Below, one piece after another: positions 41,971 to 50,921 of a stretch of 59,944 nt of DNA (position 1 is the stretch's first letter; each line of letters opens with the position of its first letter). This DNA is from an uncultured Bacteroidales bacterium (GTDB lineage: Bacteria; Bacteroidota; Bacteroidia; Bacteroidales; Muribaculaceae). Position numbers and translations under genes: made by a program. Under the pieces are notes generated by a model that was not told where the DNA came from, searched no databases, and saw only the letters and a list, made by a program, of their open reading frames with translations. Where the stretch lies: assembly GCA_947175245.1 (NCBI GenBank), contig CAMWLW010000006.1, forward strand, positions 1-59,944, written 5' to 3'.

Positions 41971-43173
41971 TTATTCCTTTTTTACAAAATTTGATAATGA
42001 TGCGATAAGATCGGCCGCTACTTTATAACCGTTAAAATTTTCTTTGACAAATTCATATCCGGCATTGGCAATCTCTTCAAGTTTTTCTTGATTTTCGGAA
42101 CGTTGCCAATATTCGATAGTTTTCTTCAGGCCTTCCTTAGTGCCATCATAAGAGATATAATGAACTCCAGGAATAAGGCCCAGATTGCGATACATGGGGG
42201 AGTCGAGTCCAATATAAGCACTGCCGCAAGCCATCCCCTCTACATAACCTATTCCGGGAATACCTAATATTTCTTCTCCGACAATATGCATTTTGTAATC
42301 ATTGAATTTTTCTACCATGTCGAAAGAGAAATAATTTTTTTGTCTACCATTATGAAGTCTGTTATAAACCTTTTTGTATAGAGCAAACAGCTTATTATCA
42401 TTTTTTTTGACTATCTTAACATCGTCATCTTCATTATAATCGCTGCTATAACAGTCTGCTGTGTCTTTAAAAAAGCCGGGATTATCTTTTACAGCTTTGC
42501 GTATTGGTTGGTCACACGGATCTTTGTATACATCTAAAAACTCCTTATGCGTTTTATATGTAATAGTTCCTACAGAGAATGCCTTATTCTTTCTCTCGGA
42601 GAAAGGTTTTATACGTTTAAATCGGGATTCTGGAATGAACGGTATTATTATCCAAGGTAAATCCAAAGAATAGTATTTTTTATACAAATCACAAGTCTTA
42701 GAGAGATCTACCTCATTAAATATAACTTGAGCACCGGCATTTTTAATTTTTTGAGAATCTGAATCGTTCCCATGAAAATGAAGAAACGACACGACTTTGA
42801 GTGCGTCAATGTTTTCGGCCCCTCTGAAAGTATCGGACAATAGATTATATAGAATGACGATATCATCCTTACGAATATCTTTTATCGATTTAAGTAGAGT
42901 GACTTTCTTTTTGTCAATTCCATTCTTTTTCAGAATCCAGTAATATTCTGATTTTGCAAAAAGATTAAGGAAACGCTGAAACCATTTCCCTCCATGAGTA
43001 TATATTGAGAATGCTCGGTCGTTTAGCAGCGTTGCTACCTCATAATCCGGATGCTGAAGAAGAAAATCCAAAAGATATTTATGCTTAAGTGCGGCCGAGT
43101 TCTTAAAAATTAAAACTGCCGAATTCTTAAGTAGCATCCAGGAAGAATGAAGATTGATAAATACAACTCTCAT
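41971..43173 (-). CDS. Glycosyltransferase, GT4-like
   Basis: The 400-aa protein has a GT-B shape: MRVVFINLHSSW at the N-terminus and a donor-binding half with HIVGEEILGIPGIGYVEGMACGSAYIGLD, in which the Glu of EGMACG matches the GT4 motif. No better family assignment by eye. It contains an A8 run (coding strand) around 42396. It overlaps the GT32 gene by 4 bp. Confidence 0.75.
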   Translation of the reverse strand: MRVVFINLHSSWMLLKNSAVLIFKNSAALKHKYLLDFLLQHPDYEVATLLNDRAFSIYTHGGKWFQRFLNLFAKSEYYWILKKNGIDKKKVTLLKSIKDIRKDDIVILYNLLSDTFRGAENIDALKVVSFLHFHGNDSDSQKIKNAGAQVIFNEVDLSKTCDLYKKYYSLDLPWIIIPFIPESRFKRIKPFSERKNKAFSVGTITYKTHKEFLDVYKDPCDQPIRKAVKDNPGFFKDTADCYSSDYNEDDDVKIVKKNDNKLFALYKKVYNRLHNGRQKNYFSFDMVEKFNDYKMHIVGEEILGIPGIGYVEGMACGSAYIGLDSPMYRNLGLIPGVHYISYDGTKEGLKKTIEYWQRSENQEKLEEIANAGYEFVKENFNGYKVAADLIASLSNFVKKE

Positions 43174-43907
43174 TTTTTTAATATCTTTCTAATTAAATAA
43201 AACAATTTTAAGGCGTTGTGTCGACCGATAATATTTCCGAGTATCTTTACTCGAATAAATCTTGATACATGGGTTGATGTGTCGCACCAGGTTAGAGTAT
43301 GCCAATGTATAGTATGAGTATTCTCGGTTATATTCAGAATTCCGCTCATATGATCGGCCGCATGAAACCAATCGTCAGGATAAATGACGATTCCTTCGTT
43401 GATATATTGTTTTTTATTTTGTATTTTATACCCATACTTGGCCAATTCATTTTCTATATATGAATTATTGACGGCCATATTGAATGATCCATCAGGATTG
43501 ATAAACTGCATAGAATTATATTTATTCAGAATGATCTCCCATAGAGGGTGATTTGGTTCCGATGCCATAAATGCTGTAAGATTACCATGCTCGTCGGTTC
43601 CCAGTACCATCCGATTATAGAGAAGGTGATCTAAAGTCTTCCTGACTTCAACATCAGTGTCTAGATATATGCCTCCATATTTGTTTAGAGCCCAAACCCT
43701 TACATAATCTGATACGAAAGCCCATTTCTTATTAGCATATGCCTGTCTGACAAAGTCACAACTATTTTCGACATCGAACGTTTTCTCATTCCACAGCATA
43801 AATTTATAGTCGGGAAGTAAATTTTGCCAAGAATCGATACATTTTTGAATTTTATCGGAATAGGGATTCCCTCCGAACCAAATATAATGAACTATCTTAG
43901 GAATCAT
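43170..43907 (-). CDS. Glycosyltransferase family 32 (DXD type)
   Basis: The 245-aa protein opens with IPKIVHYIWFGGNPYSDKIQKCIDSWQ and has KWAFVSDYVRVWALNKYGGIYLDTDVEV, including the DXD sugar-nucleotide site (YLDTDV). Typical of the capsular GT32 family. Overlaps the genes on both sides by 4 bp. Confidence 0.9.
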   Translation of the reverse strand: MIPKIVHYIWFGGNPYSDKIQKCIDSWQNLLPDYKFMLWNEKTFDVENSCDFVRQAYANKKWAFVSDYVRVWALNKYGGIYLDTDVEVRKTLDHLLYNRMVLGTDEHGNLTAFMASEPNHPLWEIILNKYNSMQFINPDGSFNMAVNNSYIENELAKYGYKIQNKKQYINEGIVIYPDDWFHAADHMSGILNITENTHTIHWHTLTWCDTSTHVSRFIRVKILGNIIGRHNALKLFYLIRKILKK

Positions 43908-45067
43908 ATTTTATTATCCATGAAGAAATTAACAATTCGGTTGCAAGCTTTTCCGTCTCCATAAGGATTTATGGCATGGCTCATTTGTTCATATTTTTGG
44001 GGCTCAGATAGAAGTGTTGATACTTCGTTGACTATTCGGTCGTAATCAGTACCTACAAGCTTGACTGTGCCGGCTTCTAATGCTTCAGGTCGCTCGGTAG
44101 TATCGCGCATTACCAACACAGGTTTACCAAGTCCCGGGGCCTCCTCTTGGATACCACCACTGTCTGTCAGCACAATTGATGCTTTTTCCATCAAGAATAC
44201 AAAGCTTAGATATTCAAGCGGTTCTATAAAAAACATATTGCCCAAGTCATTCAACGATTCTCCAAAAACCTCATGTATAGGTTTCCTGACATTGGGATTA
44301 AGGTGCATGGGATATATGAAATCTACATCCGCAAATTTCTCTGTCAAGGTTTTGATAGCTTTACAAATAAACATAAAACCCTCTCCGAAATTTTCTCTGC
44401 GATGTCCTGTAATAAGTACTAATTTCTTACCATTCTCAAGTCTGGAAACATCATAACCGGCTACCTTAAGTTTGTTCGTGAGATCACTTTGTAGAGTAGG
44501 AGTATTTTTTATCTTTTCGACCACCCAGTATAATGCATCAATTACCGTATTGCCAGTAATAGCAATCGCGCTGTCCATTACGTTCTCTTTCAATAGATTT
44601 TCTCTGCTTAGTTTGGTTGGAGCAAAGTTGTATGTGGCAATTCTTCCGGTGATTTGTCTATTCATTTCCTCCGGCCAAGGAGAATATATATTATGGGTTC
44701 GAAGTCCGGCCTCTATGTGGCCTACTGGAATTTGATCATAAAAGGCCGCTAATGCTGCAACCGTAGAAGTCGTGGTGTCTCCGTGTACAAGTATAACATC
44801 TGGTCGTGAGATTTTAAGAACATCCCTCATTCCTAATAGTACGCGCGTTGTGACATCATAAAGATCCTGTCCATGTTTCATTATATCGAGGTCGTAATCC
44901 GGCTTTATATTAAAAAGAGATAAAACCTGATCTAGCATTTCCCGATGTTGAGCCGTTACACAAACCTCTACTGAAAACTCGTTCGGATATTTCTGAAATT
45001 CTTTAACTAAGGGAGCCATTTTAATAGCCTCCGGACGGGTACCGAAGACCAACATTATCTTTTTCAT
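43904..45067 (-). CDS. wecB: UDP-N-acetylglucosamine 2-epimerase (non-hydrolysing)
   Basis: Interconverts UDP-GlcNAc and UDP-ManNAc, supplying ManNAc-derived sugars. The 387-aa product has FGTRPEAIKMAPLV, TAQHREMLDQVL, VHGDTTTSTVAALAAF, HIEAGLRT, EMNRQITGRIA, ITGHRRENFG, and LTDSGGIQEEAPGLGKPVLVMRDTTERPEA. All active-site segments are present. No ManNAc dehydrogenase (wecC) is seen in the window, so the ManNAc form is probably used directly or modified by genes elsewhere. Confidence 0.95.
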   Translation of the reverse strand: MKKIMLVFGTRPEAIKMAPLVKEFQKYPNEFSVEVCVTAQHREMLDQVLSLFNIKPDYDLDIMKHGQDLYDVTTRVLLGMRDVLKISRPDVILVHGDTTTSTVAALAAFYDQIPVGHIEAGLRTHNIYSPWPEEMNRQITGRIATYNFAPTKLSRENLLKENVMDSAIAITGNTVIDALYWVVEKIKNTPTLQSDLTNKLKVAGYDVSRLENGKKLVLITGHRRENFGEGFMFICKAIKTLTEKFADVDFIYPMHLNPNVRKPIHEVFGESLNDLGNMFFIEPLEYLSFVFLMEKASIVLTDSGGIQEEAPGLGKPVLVMRDTTERPEALEAGTVKLVGTDYDRIVNEVSTLLSEPQKYEQMSHAINPYGDGKACNRIVNFFMDNKI

Positions 45068-45108
45068 ATACTATTACTCGTTGAAAGCTAAACTATTATT
45101 ATTTAGAA

Positions 45109-46083
45109 TTATAAGAATCTGCTTGTAGATCTCAGTAAATATTTTGTCAATCTATAGTTTAAAATAAAGCAGTATGCCACAATAATTTTTGAGTAAGAAA
45201 GGAGGTGGAGCTTATATATTAACTTCATTTGCGATTTTAGATTATCACGAAACTGTCGTATATTTTTATCCTCGTGATAATTATCTCTCGCTGCATACAC
45301 AAGAAGCCAAAAATCGGATACCGCATAATTTGCCTTTGCAAGACTGTTAAATTCTTTCCAATTCTTGGTAGTATCTTCAGCAAATTTTTTCCATACTTTG
45401 TGACCGGATAATTTTTTCGAACCGAACGGTTGATGCGAGATGCTTTGATAATTTACCTGATAATGATAAAGCTGAGATTTTATAATTGCAATGGTGTTAA
45501 TTCTTTTAAGACATTCCCATATAAAAAGTGCATCTTCTCCATACGATACGCTTGAATCAAATTCCACTTCGTTCACAATCGATGTCTTTATAAGTTTGTT
45601 CCACAAAGAGCCGTTTAGTTTACGGTGATATAGAAATAATTCGATTGCTTTCTTCTGATCATATATTTCAGCCGGACTTGAATCATTAATCACATTAGAT
45701 CCATGATTATTTCTTTCAGTAACATTACCACATACGGCTATATCAACATCATTAGATTCAATAACATTAACCAGAATCTCAATTGTGTCAGGTTCGATCC
45801 AGTCATCCGAATCCACAAATAGGAAATAGGCGCCCTTGATTTTAGATAAAAGAATATTTCGAGCGTTAGCTACACCTCCATTTGGAATATGGTAGATTTC
45901 AAACCGTTGGTCTTTCTTAGCATACTCATGGCAGATCTTTTCGGTATTATCTTTCGAGCCATCATCCACGATTACTATTTGGAGATTACAATAAGTCTGA
46001 TTAACGATGCTGTCTAAACATTGAGAAATGTATTTTTCAGCATTATAAGCCGGAATCAATATACTGACCAATGGATTATCCAT
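45109..46083 (-). CDS. Glycosyltransferase family 2
   Basis: A 324-aa GT-A transferase with VSILIPAYNAEKYISQCLDSIVNQTY, VDDGSKDNT, GGVANARN, FVDSDDW (metal-binding DXD), and SYGEDALFIWECL in the acceptor half. It overlaps the pyruvyltransferase gene by 8 bp and is followed by a 41-bp gap. Confidence 0.93.
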   Translation of the reverse strand: MDNPLVSILIPAYNAEKYISQCLDSIVNQTYCNLQIVIVDDGSKDNTEKICHEYAKKDQRFEIYHIPNGGVANARNILLSKIKGAYFLFVDSDDWIEPDTIEILVNVIESNDVDIAVCGNVTERNNHGSNVINDSSPAEIYDQKKAIELFLYHRKLNGSLWNKLIKTSIVNEVEFDSSVSYGEDALFIWECLKRINTIAIIKSQLYHYQVNYQSISHQPFGSKKLSGHKVWKKFAEDTTKNWKEFNSLAKANYAVSDFWLLVYAARDNYHEDKNIRQFRDNLKSQMKLIYKLHLLSYSKIIVAYCFILNYRLTKYLLRSTSRFL

Positions 46084-47152
46084 ATATATGATTTCTTAAA
46101 AAATTAAGTGACTTTTCTCTCGAACGCTCCAGTATATCTATACTTCCGTTTTCTAAATGAATAAATCCTTCTGGATCGGGTATAAGATGGAGCAAATCAA
46201 AAAGTGAATGCAATCTGGAATTGCCTCTAAGATTATTGCCAAGCACTTTTACCGGGCGGTTGAAAAGGAGGGAGAAAACGGTGCCGTGGAAGGAGTCGGT
46301 AACAACGAATCGGGCATGGGCTATTGTGGATAGCCATGACTCTATAGAATCAAATCTATCTTTGTGCATCCGTCCTATGTGGTGAATCTTAAGTCCTTTT
46401 TCTTTCGAAATCTGTTTAAGTGCCTTTGTCTTTTCAGGATTTACGTCGAGTATATATGCGGCAATATATTCTCCTTGTGGATGGTCGGTTTCTTTCGTAA
46501 GCTTGAGATAGTCTTCAGCTTTCAGTAGCATTGTGGGGTCGAGTACATGGTCTGCCTCTATGTCAAGATACTCCTTGCAAAGTTTCACACCTGACTTCTC
46601 TCTTACCGAGATCGCTTTAAACTTTTTTGCGAGGTCTTTAATTTGGGGTGTCTTATCTTCAGGAATCTCCCATTGGTCAGTACCGAATGAGGCGGCGTAG
46701 GCGATACGGGGGGAATGGTTGTCTAAAAAATCAAAAAATTCGTTTTCAATACAAGGGTTGCACCACGGACGCCAAACTTGATCGCTTCCTACTATCCACA
46801 GGTCTGCCGGACATTCAACTGCTGTGTCGGGAGTAAAGGGGGCCGGAACATCCTTTTTATTTATATATTTCTTCACAAATTCTCTTTGTGGAAACGATAA
46901 TTCTCTCTCTTTGACTGCGAATGTATGAGGATTGAGGAATGGTGCTGAATAATTACCACGGGCCTTCGAAACCATATTAAGTATTGTCTTAATGTATGCT
47001 TTCCAATCAGCTCTTTTGCTAATCTCTCTAACAGGGACATTGATTGTTAATGGTTCATGTCCGAGTCGGCGGAGTACTTCCTGAATGGCGTAGTTTTGCA
47101 GTATTCCTCCGTAATTTGTAAAAAGTGGCTGTGTTATGATATTAATTCTCAT
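46076..47152 (-). CDS. Polysaccharide pyruvyl transferase
   Basis: Adds ketal-linked pyruvate from PEP to a sugar residue, giving a negative charge. The 358-aa product has INIITQPLFTNYGGILQNYAIQ, IVGSDQVWRPWCNP, ISVREKSGVKLC and FVVTDSFHGTVFSLLFNRP, all standard for PF04230. It overlaps the acyltransferase gene by 4 bp. Confidence 0.93.
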   Translation of the reverse strand: MRINIITQPLFTNYGGILQNYAIQEVLRRLGHEPLTINVPVREISKRADWKAYIKTILNMVSKARGNYSAPFLNPHTFAVKERELSFPQREFVKKYINKKDVPAPFTPDTAVECPADLWIVGSDQVWRPWCNPCIENEFFDFLDNHSPRIAYAASFGTDQWEIPEDKTPQIKDLAKKFKAISVREKSGVKLCKEYLDIEADHVLDPTMLLKAEDYLKLTKETDHPQGEYIAAYILDVNPEKTKALKQISKEKGLKIHHIGRMHKDRFDSIESWLSTIAHARFVVTDSFHGTVFSLLFNRPVKVLGNNLRGNSRLHSLFDLLHLIPDPEGFIHLENGSIDILERSREKSLNFLRNHIYG

Positions 47153-48102
47153 AATTTATTGTAGACTGCGGTACAAATTCGTGCCATGAAGTATGACACT
47201 ATAATCATTATCACAATCCTGAGACTCAATGGAGTAATCCAGTCGATTGTCGGTGAAAATAGCGGTGCTGTGACTGCCGTTGCGAATAATGCGTGTATGA
47301 ACCACATATTCATCGATTCCTTACCAAGAGCAATCAACAATATATTTAAAGGTTCCCATGTCAAAATATTGAATAGGGACACTGCCGCAATGCAGAAAAT
47401 CGGGACTATTATCCAATCAATAAATTCTGTATAAGGTAAGAGCCTAAGAGCGAAAGTGGCGACCATAACCGCTAAGCAAAGCAATATTCCAATAATACCA
47501 TTGGGCAGTTTGATTTTTGTAACGCCCCACCCCTCAGCAAGATAGAAGCCTGCAAACATGACTGGAGAACATAAAACGCAGTCATGTATGGCCTGAATCC
47601 AAATATTGTCAGACCAGTTTGGTATCTGATGGAACACAAAAACAAGTCCGAAACAGCAACATACTAAAACTAGTATCGCAGGAATTTTATATCTCTTGAT
47701 AATACGCGACAATGGTATCATCACTATCATCGCGTAGATATAGAAATAGATATACCAGCTGTACCAGTTGAGATTACTCTCCAGACCGAACATATTCTCA
47801 ATAACATTACTGAGAGTAGGCTGATAGTTCCCGCAAAGAATGGCTATTGGAAGAAAAATTCCGAGCAAGATCAACCAAAAGTGGCTTAAAAGGTGCCAAA
47901 TTCTCTTCAGGCCATGTTTCAGATTCTTATTAGCCGCAAAGGCGTAACCATATCCTACTAAAAATGTAAAGATAGGAACACAAATTTTAAAACCTGGAAT
48001 TGGACAATTATTATGGAGAATAATCATAAAAATTATCGCCAAACCCCGTAAAATTTGTGACTTATCTGGGCCAAACTGTATCTTATCTATTATCGGGTTC
48101 AT
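47149..48102 (-). CDS. Acyltransferase family 3 membrane protein
   Basis: The 317-aa integral membrane protein has about ten helices and the N-terminal QILRGLAIIFMIILHN with the family His, plus NMWFIHALF near the end. Members O-acetylate or otherwise acylate surface polysaccharides. Overlaps its neighbours by 4 bp each. Confidence 0.87.
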   Translation of the reverse strand: MNPIIDKIQFGPDKSQILRGLAIIFMIILHNNCPIPGFKICVPIFTFLVGYGYAFAANKNLKHGLKRIWHLLSHFWLILLGIFLPIAILCGNYQPTLSNVIENMFGLESNLNWYSWYIYFYIYAMIVMIPLSRIIKRYKIPAILVLVCCCFGLVFVFHQIPNWSDNIWIQAIHDCVLCSPVMFAGFYLAEGWGVTKIKLPNGIIGILLCLAVMVATFALRLLPYTEFIDWIIVPIFCIAAVSLFNILTWEPLNILLIALGKESMNMWFIHALFATAVTAPLFSPTIDWITPLSLRIVIMIIVSYFMARICTAVYNKL

Positions 48103-48779
48103 ATGTTCCAGTCGTTGTAGTCGCTTACTCTTATCGGGCGGAAGAGGTTGCCGTTAAGCAGCATGGAGTATATTAGATGTGACAGGTATATGCTGCCTAA
48201 ATCTTTATGTCGGTGATATACTTCAAGGAAGTCGTTGACGTTCTCGAAGCTGTAACCGCCGACGTTGAACAGGTTGCTCACGACCCGTTTCTCGATGATA
48301 TTGGTTATGTGCTGCATATCGTCGACCGAGACGTAGCTTTTATTCCGGGGATCGACTAGCTCGAGTTTCTCAAGGGGATATACGGCCACTCCGTTTTCGG
48401 GGAGAATTTCGGCTCTGAAAAAGCTGTCGGCGTCTTTGATAAAGATTGATCCGGTAATTTTTTCTTGCTCAATGGTTTTTGCGACGGTCTCGGCCTGTGT
48501 GGTGGTGGGGGTGTCGAGAATTACAATCTTTGCTTTGTCGAGTCCCAAACGGCGCAATTGCAGATCAAGCAGAACGTCAATGTCGTAGCGCTCGGTATGT
48601 TTGCGAAGGATTGTGAAGTATATGTTGTCGAATTTATCGAGATTGAGTCCGAGTATGGATTTAACACATATCATCACGCCCTCTTTATCGGGGGAGAAGA
48701 TGCGCGGCAATAAATTGGCATACTCCGCTTTGTCAGCTGCCGCAGGGATTATAAGGCTAAAATTCTTGGAGTTGCTCAT
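48099..48779 (-). CDS. Nucleotidyltransferase-like protein of the sugar activation module
   Basis: The 226-aa protein looks like a divergent NTP-transferase-fold enzyme: FSLIIPAAADKAEY at the N-terminus where GxGxRM would be, TPTTTQAETVAKTI, and GSIFIKDADSFF with a likely metal Asp. The glycine-rich nucleotide loop is not conserved, so it may bind a different ligand or act with the orthodox enzyme at 50179-50910. It overlaps the kinase gene by 23 bp. Confidence 0.65.
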   Translation of the reverse strand: MSNSKNFSLIIPAAADKAEYANLLPRIFSPDKEGVMICVKSILGLNLDKFDNIYFTILRKHTERYDIDVLLDLQLRRLGLDKAKIVILDTPTTTQAETVAKTIEQEKITGSIFIKDADSFFRAEILPENGVAVYPLEKLELVDPRNKSYVSVDDMQHITNIIEKRVVSNLFNVGGYSFENVNDFLEVYHRHKDLGSIYLSHLIYSMLLNGNLFRPIRVSDYNDWNI

Positions 48780-49623
48780 TGAGGGTTCGCTTTAAGTAGT
48801 CAATGACTGCGGGTTCGTGGGCATACTGAAGTATCCTCAGGAAGTTCATCAGCTGGAGCGGTTTATAGTAACGGTTATACCATTCGTAACGTGATGAGAA
48901 GTAGGTGTCCAGTTCGTTGTCGATTTTGCCGAATGCTATGTGCAGTCGTATAGTATCGCATGGATTGACATACATCAGCTGGCTCCAGAGCCATGCTGTG
49001 TCTTGTCGTATCTTTACGATGTCGAGCAGCGGGGATTCGATAAATGAATCAAGGAAGTCGATCAGATAATAGTTATTGCCGTTGAAAAGGATGTTGGAGA
49101 ATGTCAGGTCGCCGTGACATTTGCCTACGGGGATCACCATGTCGGGGAGGTGGTCAAACACTGCCTGTGACCTCTCGATTATCGCCTCAATCTCTGTGTC
49201 ATTTTGCAGATGCTTATTGTCAAGTGTCTTTTTCTTGACGTCCTCAAACTTTTCGGTAACAATATTGCGGCTCACGGTGGTGATGAGTGACTGTTCGATC
49301 TCTTTTTCGAGATACATTTTGAGTGCGTCAATCAGATAGCCTACCTGTTCAAATCCGGCCTGTTCAAAGAACTCCACAAAGTTACGTGAGTAGACATAAT
49401 CCATTCTCACGTTGACCATTTCGTCAGTGCGGTCGATTTTGTGGATTTTGGGTATACGTATATGCTGATATTCAGGCAGAGATGCTTCCAGCTGTTTTTC
49501 GGCCTGACGCACCAGTCGGTCAAGATATTTAGGATCGCGCGAGGATTTATCGACAAACAGCTGACCGTCCTCTCTCACGACTTCAATCTGGCAACCTGAA
49601 TGACCTTTAACTTCGATTTCCAT
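48757..49623 (-). CDS. Aminoglycoside/choline phosphotransferase-like kinase
   Basis: The 288-aa protein has the APH/choline-kinase catalytic loop KCHGDLTFSNILF (Asp and Asn) and the metal motif YLIDFLDSFIESP. The N-terminal half includes an ATP-binding-type FVDKSSRDPKYLDRL. It could phosphorylate a sugar at the anomeric position, as AmgK does, or an alcohol such as choline. Start taken as ATG 49623, which overlaps the HAD gene by 17 bp; an earlier ATG (49638) is possible. Confidence 0.75.
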   Translation of the reverse strand: MEIEVKGHSGCQIEVVREDGQLFVDKSSRDPKYLDRLVRQAEKQLEASLPEYQHIRIPKIHKIDRTDEMVNVRMDYVYSRNFVEFFEQAGFEQVGYLIDALKMYLEKEIEQSLITTVSRNIVTEKFEDVKKKTLDNKHLQNDTEIEAIIERSQAVFDHLPDMVIPVGKCHGDLTFSNILFNGNNYYLIDFLDSFIESPLLDIVKIRQDTAWLWSQLMYVNPCDTIRLHIAFGKIDNELDTYFSSRYEWYNRYYKPLQLMNFLRILQYAHEPAVIDYLKRTLNEQLQEF

Positions 49624-50188
49624 TGTCGAAAAAATCATGTGTTACTTTTATATACCTCACTCCGGCGGCTTCGGCGGCTTTAAAACCTACCTCCGAATCT
49701 TCAAATATTAATGTATCTTGGGGCCTCATATCCAGGCGTGCCATTACAGTCCGGTATATTTCAGGATCAGGTTTGCCTTTTGAAACACTTTCACCGGCCA
49801 GAATCAAATCAAAATCCTCCTCTGCTCCGATATATCGTAGTGCGTTGCGCAGGTTCTTCTCCCGGGCTGTCGATGCAATGGCAGTCTTTCTACCCGAGTG
49901 ATGGAATGCCCGGATAAATTCAATCAGTGGGGCGTTAACTTTCAGATACTCGAAATACTTGGGATAAAACTCTCCTTTGAGCTCTTTAATGCGTTGTCTG
50001 ACCTCCGTGTTCTCAATCCCCATTGACTTCATGAAATTATCATACCGCAAGCCAAAGCATTCTTTATACTGCTCACGGGTCAGCACTAAGCCGGATTGCT
50101 CAAAGGCATCACTATAGGCACGGTAATTGGCTTCGAATGTATCGACCAACGTGCCGTCAAAATCAGTGATAATAAGCTTTACATCCAT
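49607..50188 (-). CDS. HAD-family hydrolase (phosphoglucomutase/phosphatase type)
   Basis: The 193-aa protein has the HAD motifs DFDGTLVDT (nucleophile D), IASTAREKNL (Thr/Ser), and KGKPDPEIY with LIFEDSEVGFKAAEAAG (acidic pair). The cap domain lies at residues about 20-85. Beta-phosphoglucomutase-like or a sugar phosphatase. It overlaps both the nucleotidyltransferase and the kinase gene. Confidence 0.87.
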   Translation of the reverse strand: MDVKLIITDFDGTLVDTFEANYRAYSDAFEQSGLVLTREQYKECFGLRYDNFMKSMGIENTEVRQRIKELKGEFYPKYFEYLKVNAPLIEFIRAFHHSGRKTAIASTAREKNLRNALRYIGAEEDFDLILAGESVSKGKPDPEIYRTVMARLDMRPQDTLIFEDSEVGFKAAEAAGVRYIKVTHDFFDNGNRS

Positions 50189-50910
50189 TGCATTAACTCT
50201 TCGGGAGTGCCATATGAACGATACATCTCCATTGGCGCAAGTTCAACAGGCGAACCATCCTTAAGAAGATAATTATAGAGTAGCGACACATAAAACTCAG
50301 GCTTCAGCATAACCGGCTCATTGAGAAGACGATGTGTCGCATTCTTAAATTCCTTGCCTGAACTGAAGAAGTACGCTCCACACAAAGCGTGGTTGGAGAT
50401 TACCTCCTTTTCGGCCGTACGTTTCACTAATCCATCGGCACCTAACTCAGCATAGCTATACTTTGGCAAATCAGATTCAAACGATACCAGAGCTCCGCCA
50501 TTTGCCTTCTCGGCCGGCATTTCGAGTATTTTTTTTATTATGTCGGCATACTTCTTGCTCTTGAATTCAAGATCACAGTCCATAACCACGACTGCGTCAT
50601 CATCGGCGATACCCTCCTCGGCCTTCATACAAGTCTCCACTGCCCCGCGGGTAGTTTTGTTCACCGAATAGATCAATGCGTCAGGTATGATATCTTTAAT
50701 TCCTTGATCAACACCATATTTATCAATATGCTCCTGACGAACGATAAACGAATACTTCATCGGCGCACCTTCCACCTTCACGCTCTCTATAGCGCGAATA
50801 AACAAAGGTTTACTGTCAAGTTCGATCAACGGTTTAGGAGTAGTCCATCCCGCATCCCGAAACCGACTACCCTCACCCGCCATCGGCATTATAATATGTA
50901 GTGCTCGCAT
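50179..50910 (-). CDS. Sugar-phosphate nucleotidyltransferase
   Basis: The 243-aa enzyme has MPMAGEGSRFRDAGWTTPKPLIEL, the Gly-rich NTP loop with the Lys of PKPL, the metal Asp in VVMDCDLEF, and YAELGADG in the sugar-binding part. It activates a phosphorylated sugar or alditol as an NDP derivative. With the HAD enzyme, the APH-like kinase and the second nucleotidyltransferase-like gene it forms a tight overlapping block. Confidence 0.88.
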   Translation of the reverse strand: MRALHIIMPMAGEGSRFRDAGWTTPKPLIELDSKPLFIRAIESVKVEGAPMKYSFIVRQEHIDKYGVDQGIKDIIPDALIYSVNKTTRGAVETCMKAEEGIADDDAVVVMDCDLEFKSKKYADIIKKILEMPAEKANGGALVSFESDLPKYSYAELGADGLVKRTAEKEVISNHALCGAYFFSSGKEFKNATHRLLNEPVMLKPEFYVSLLYNYLLKDGSPVELAPMEMYRSYGTPEELMQWM

Positions 50911-50921
50911 TGATTAGTATA

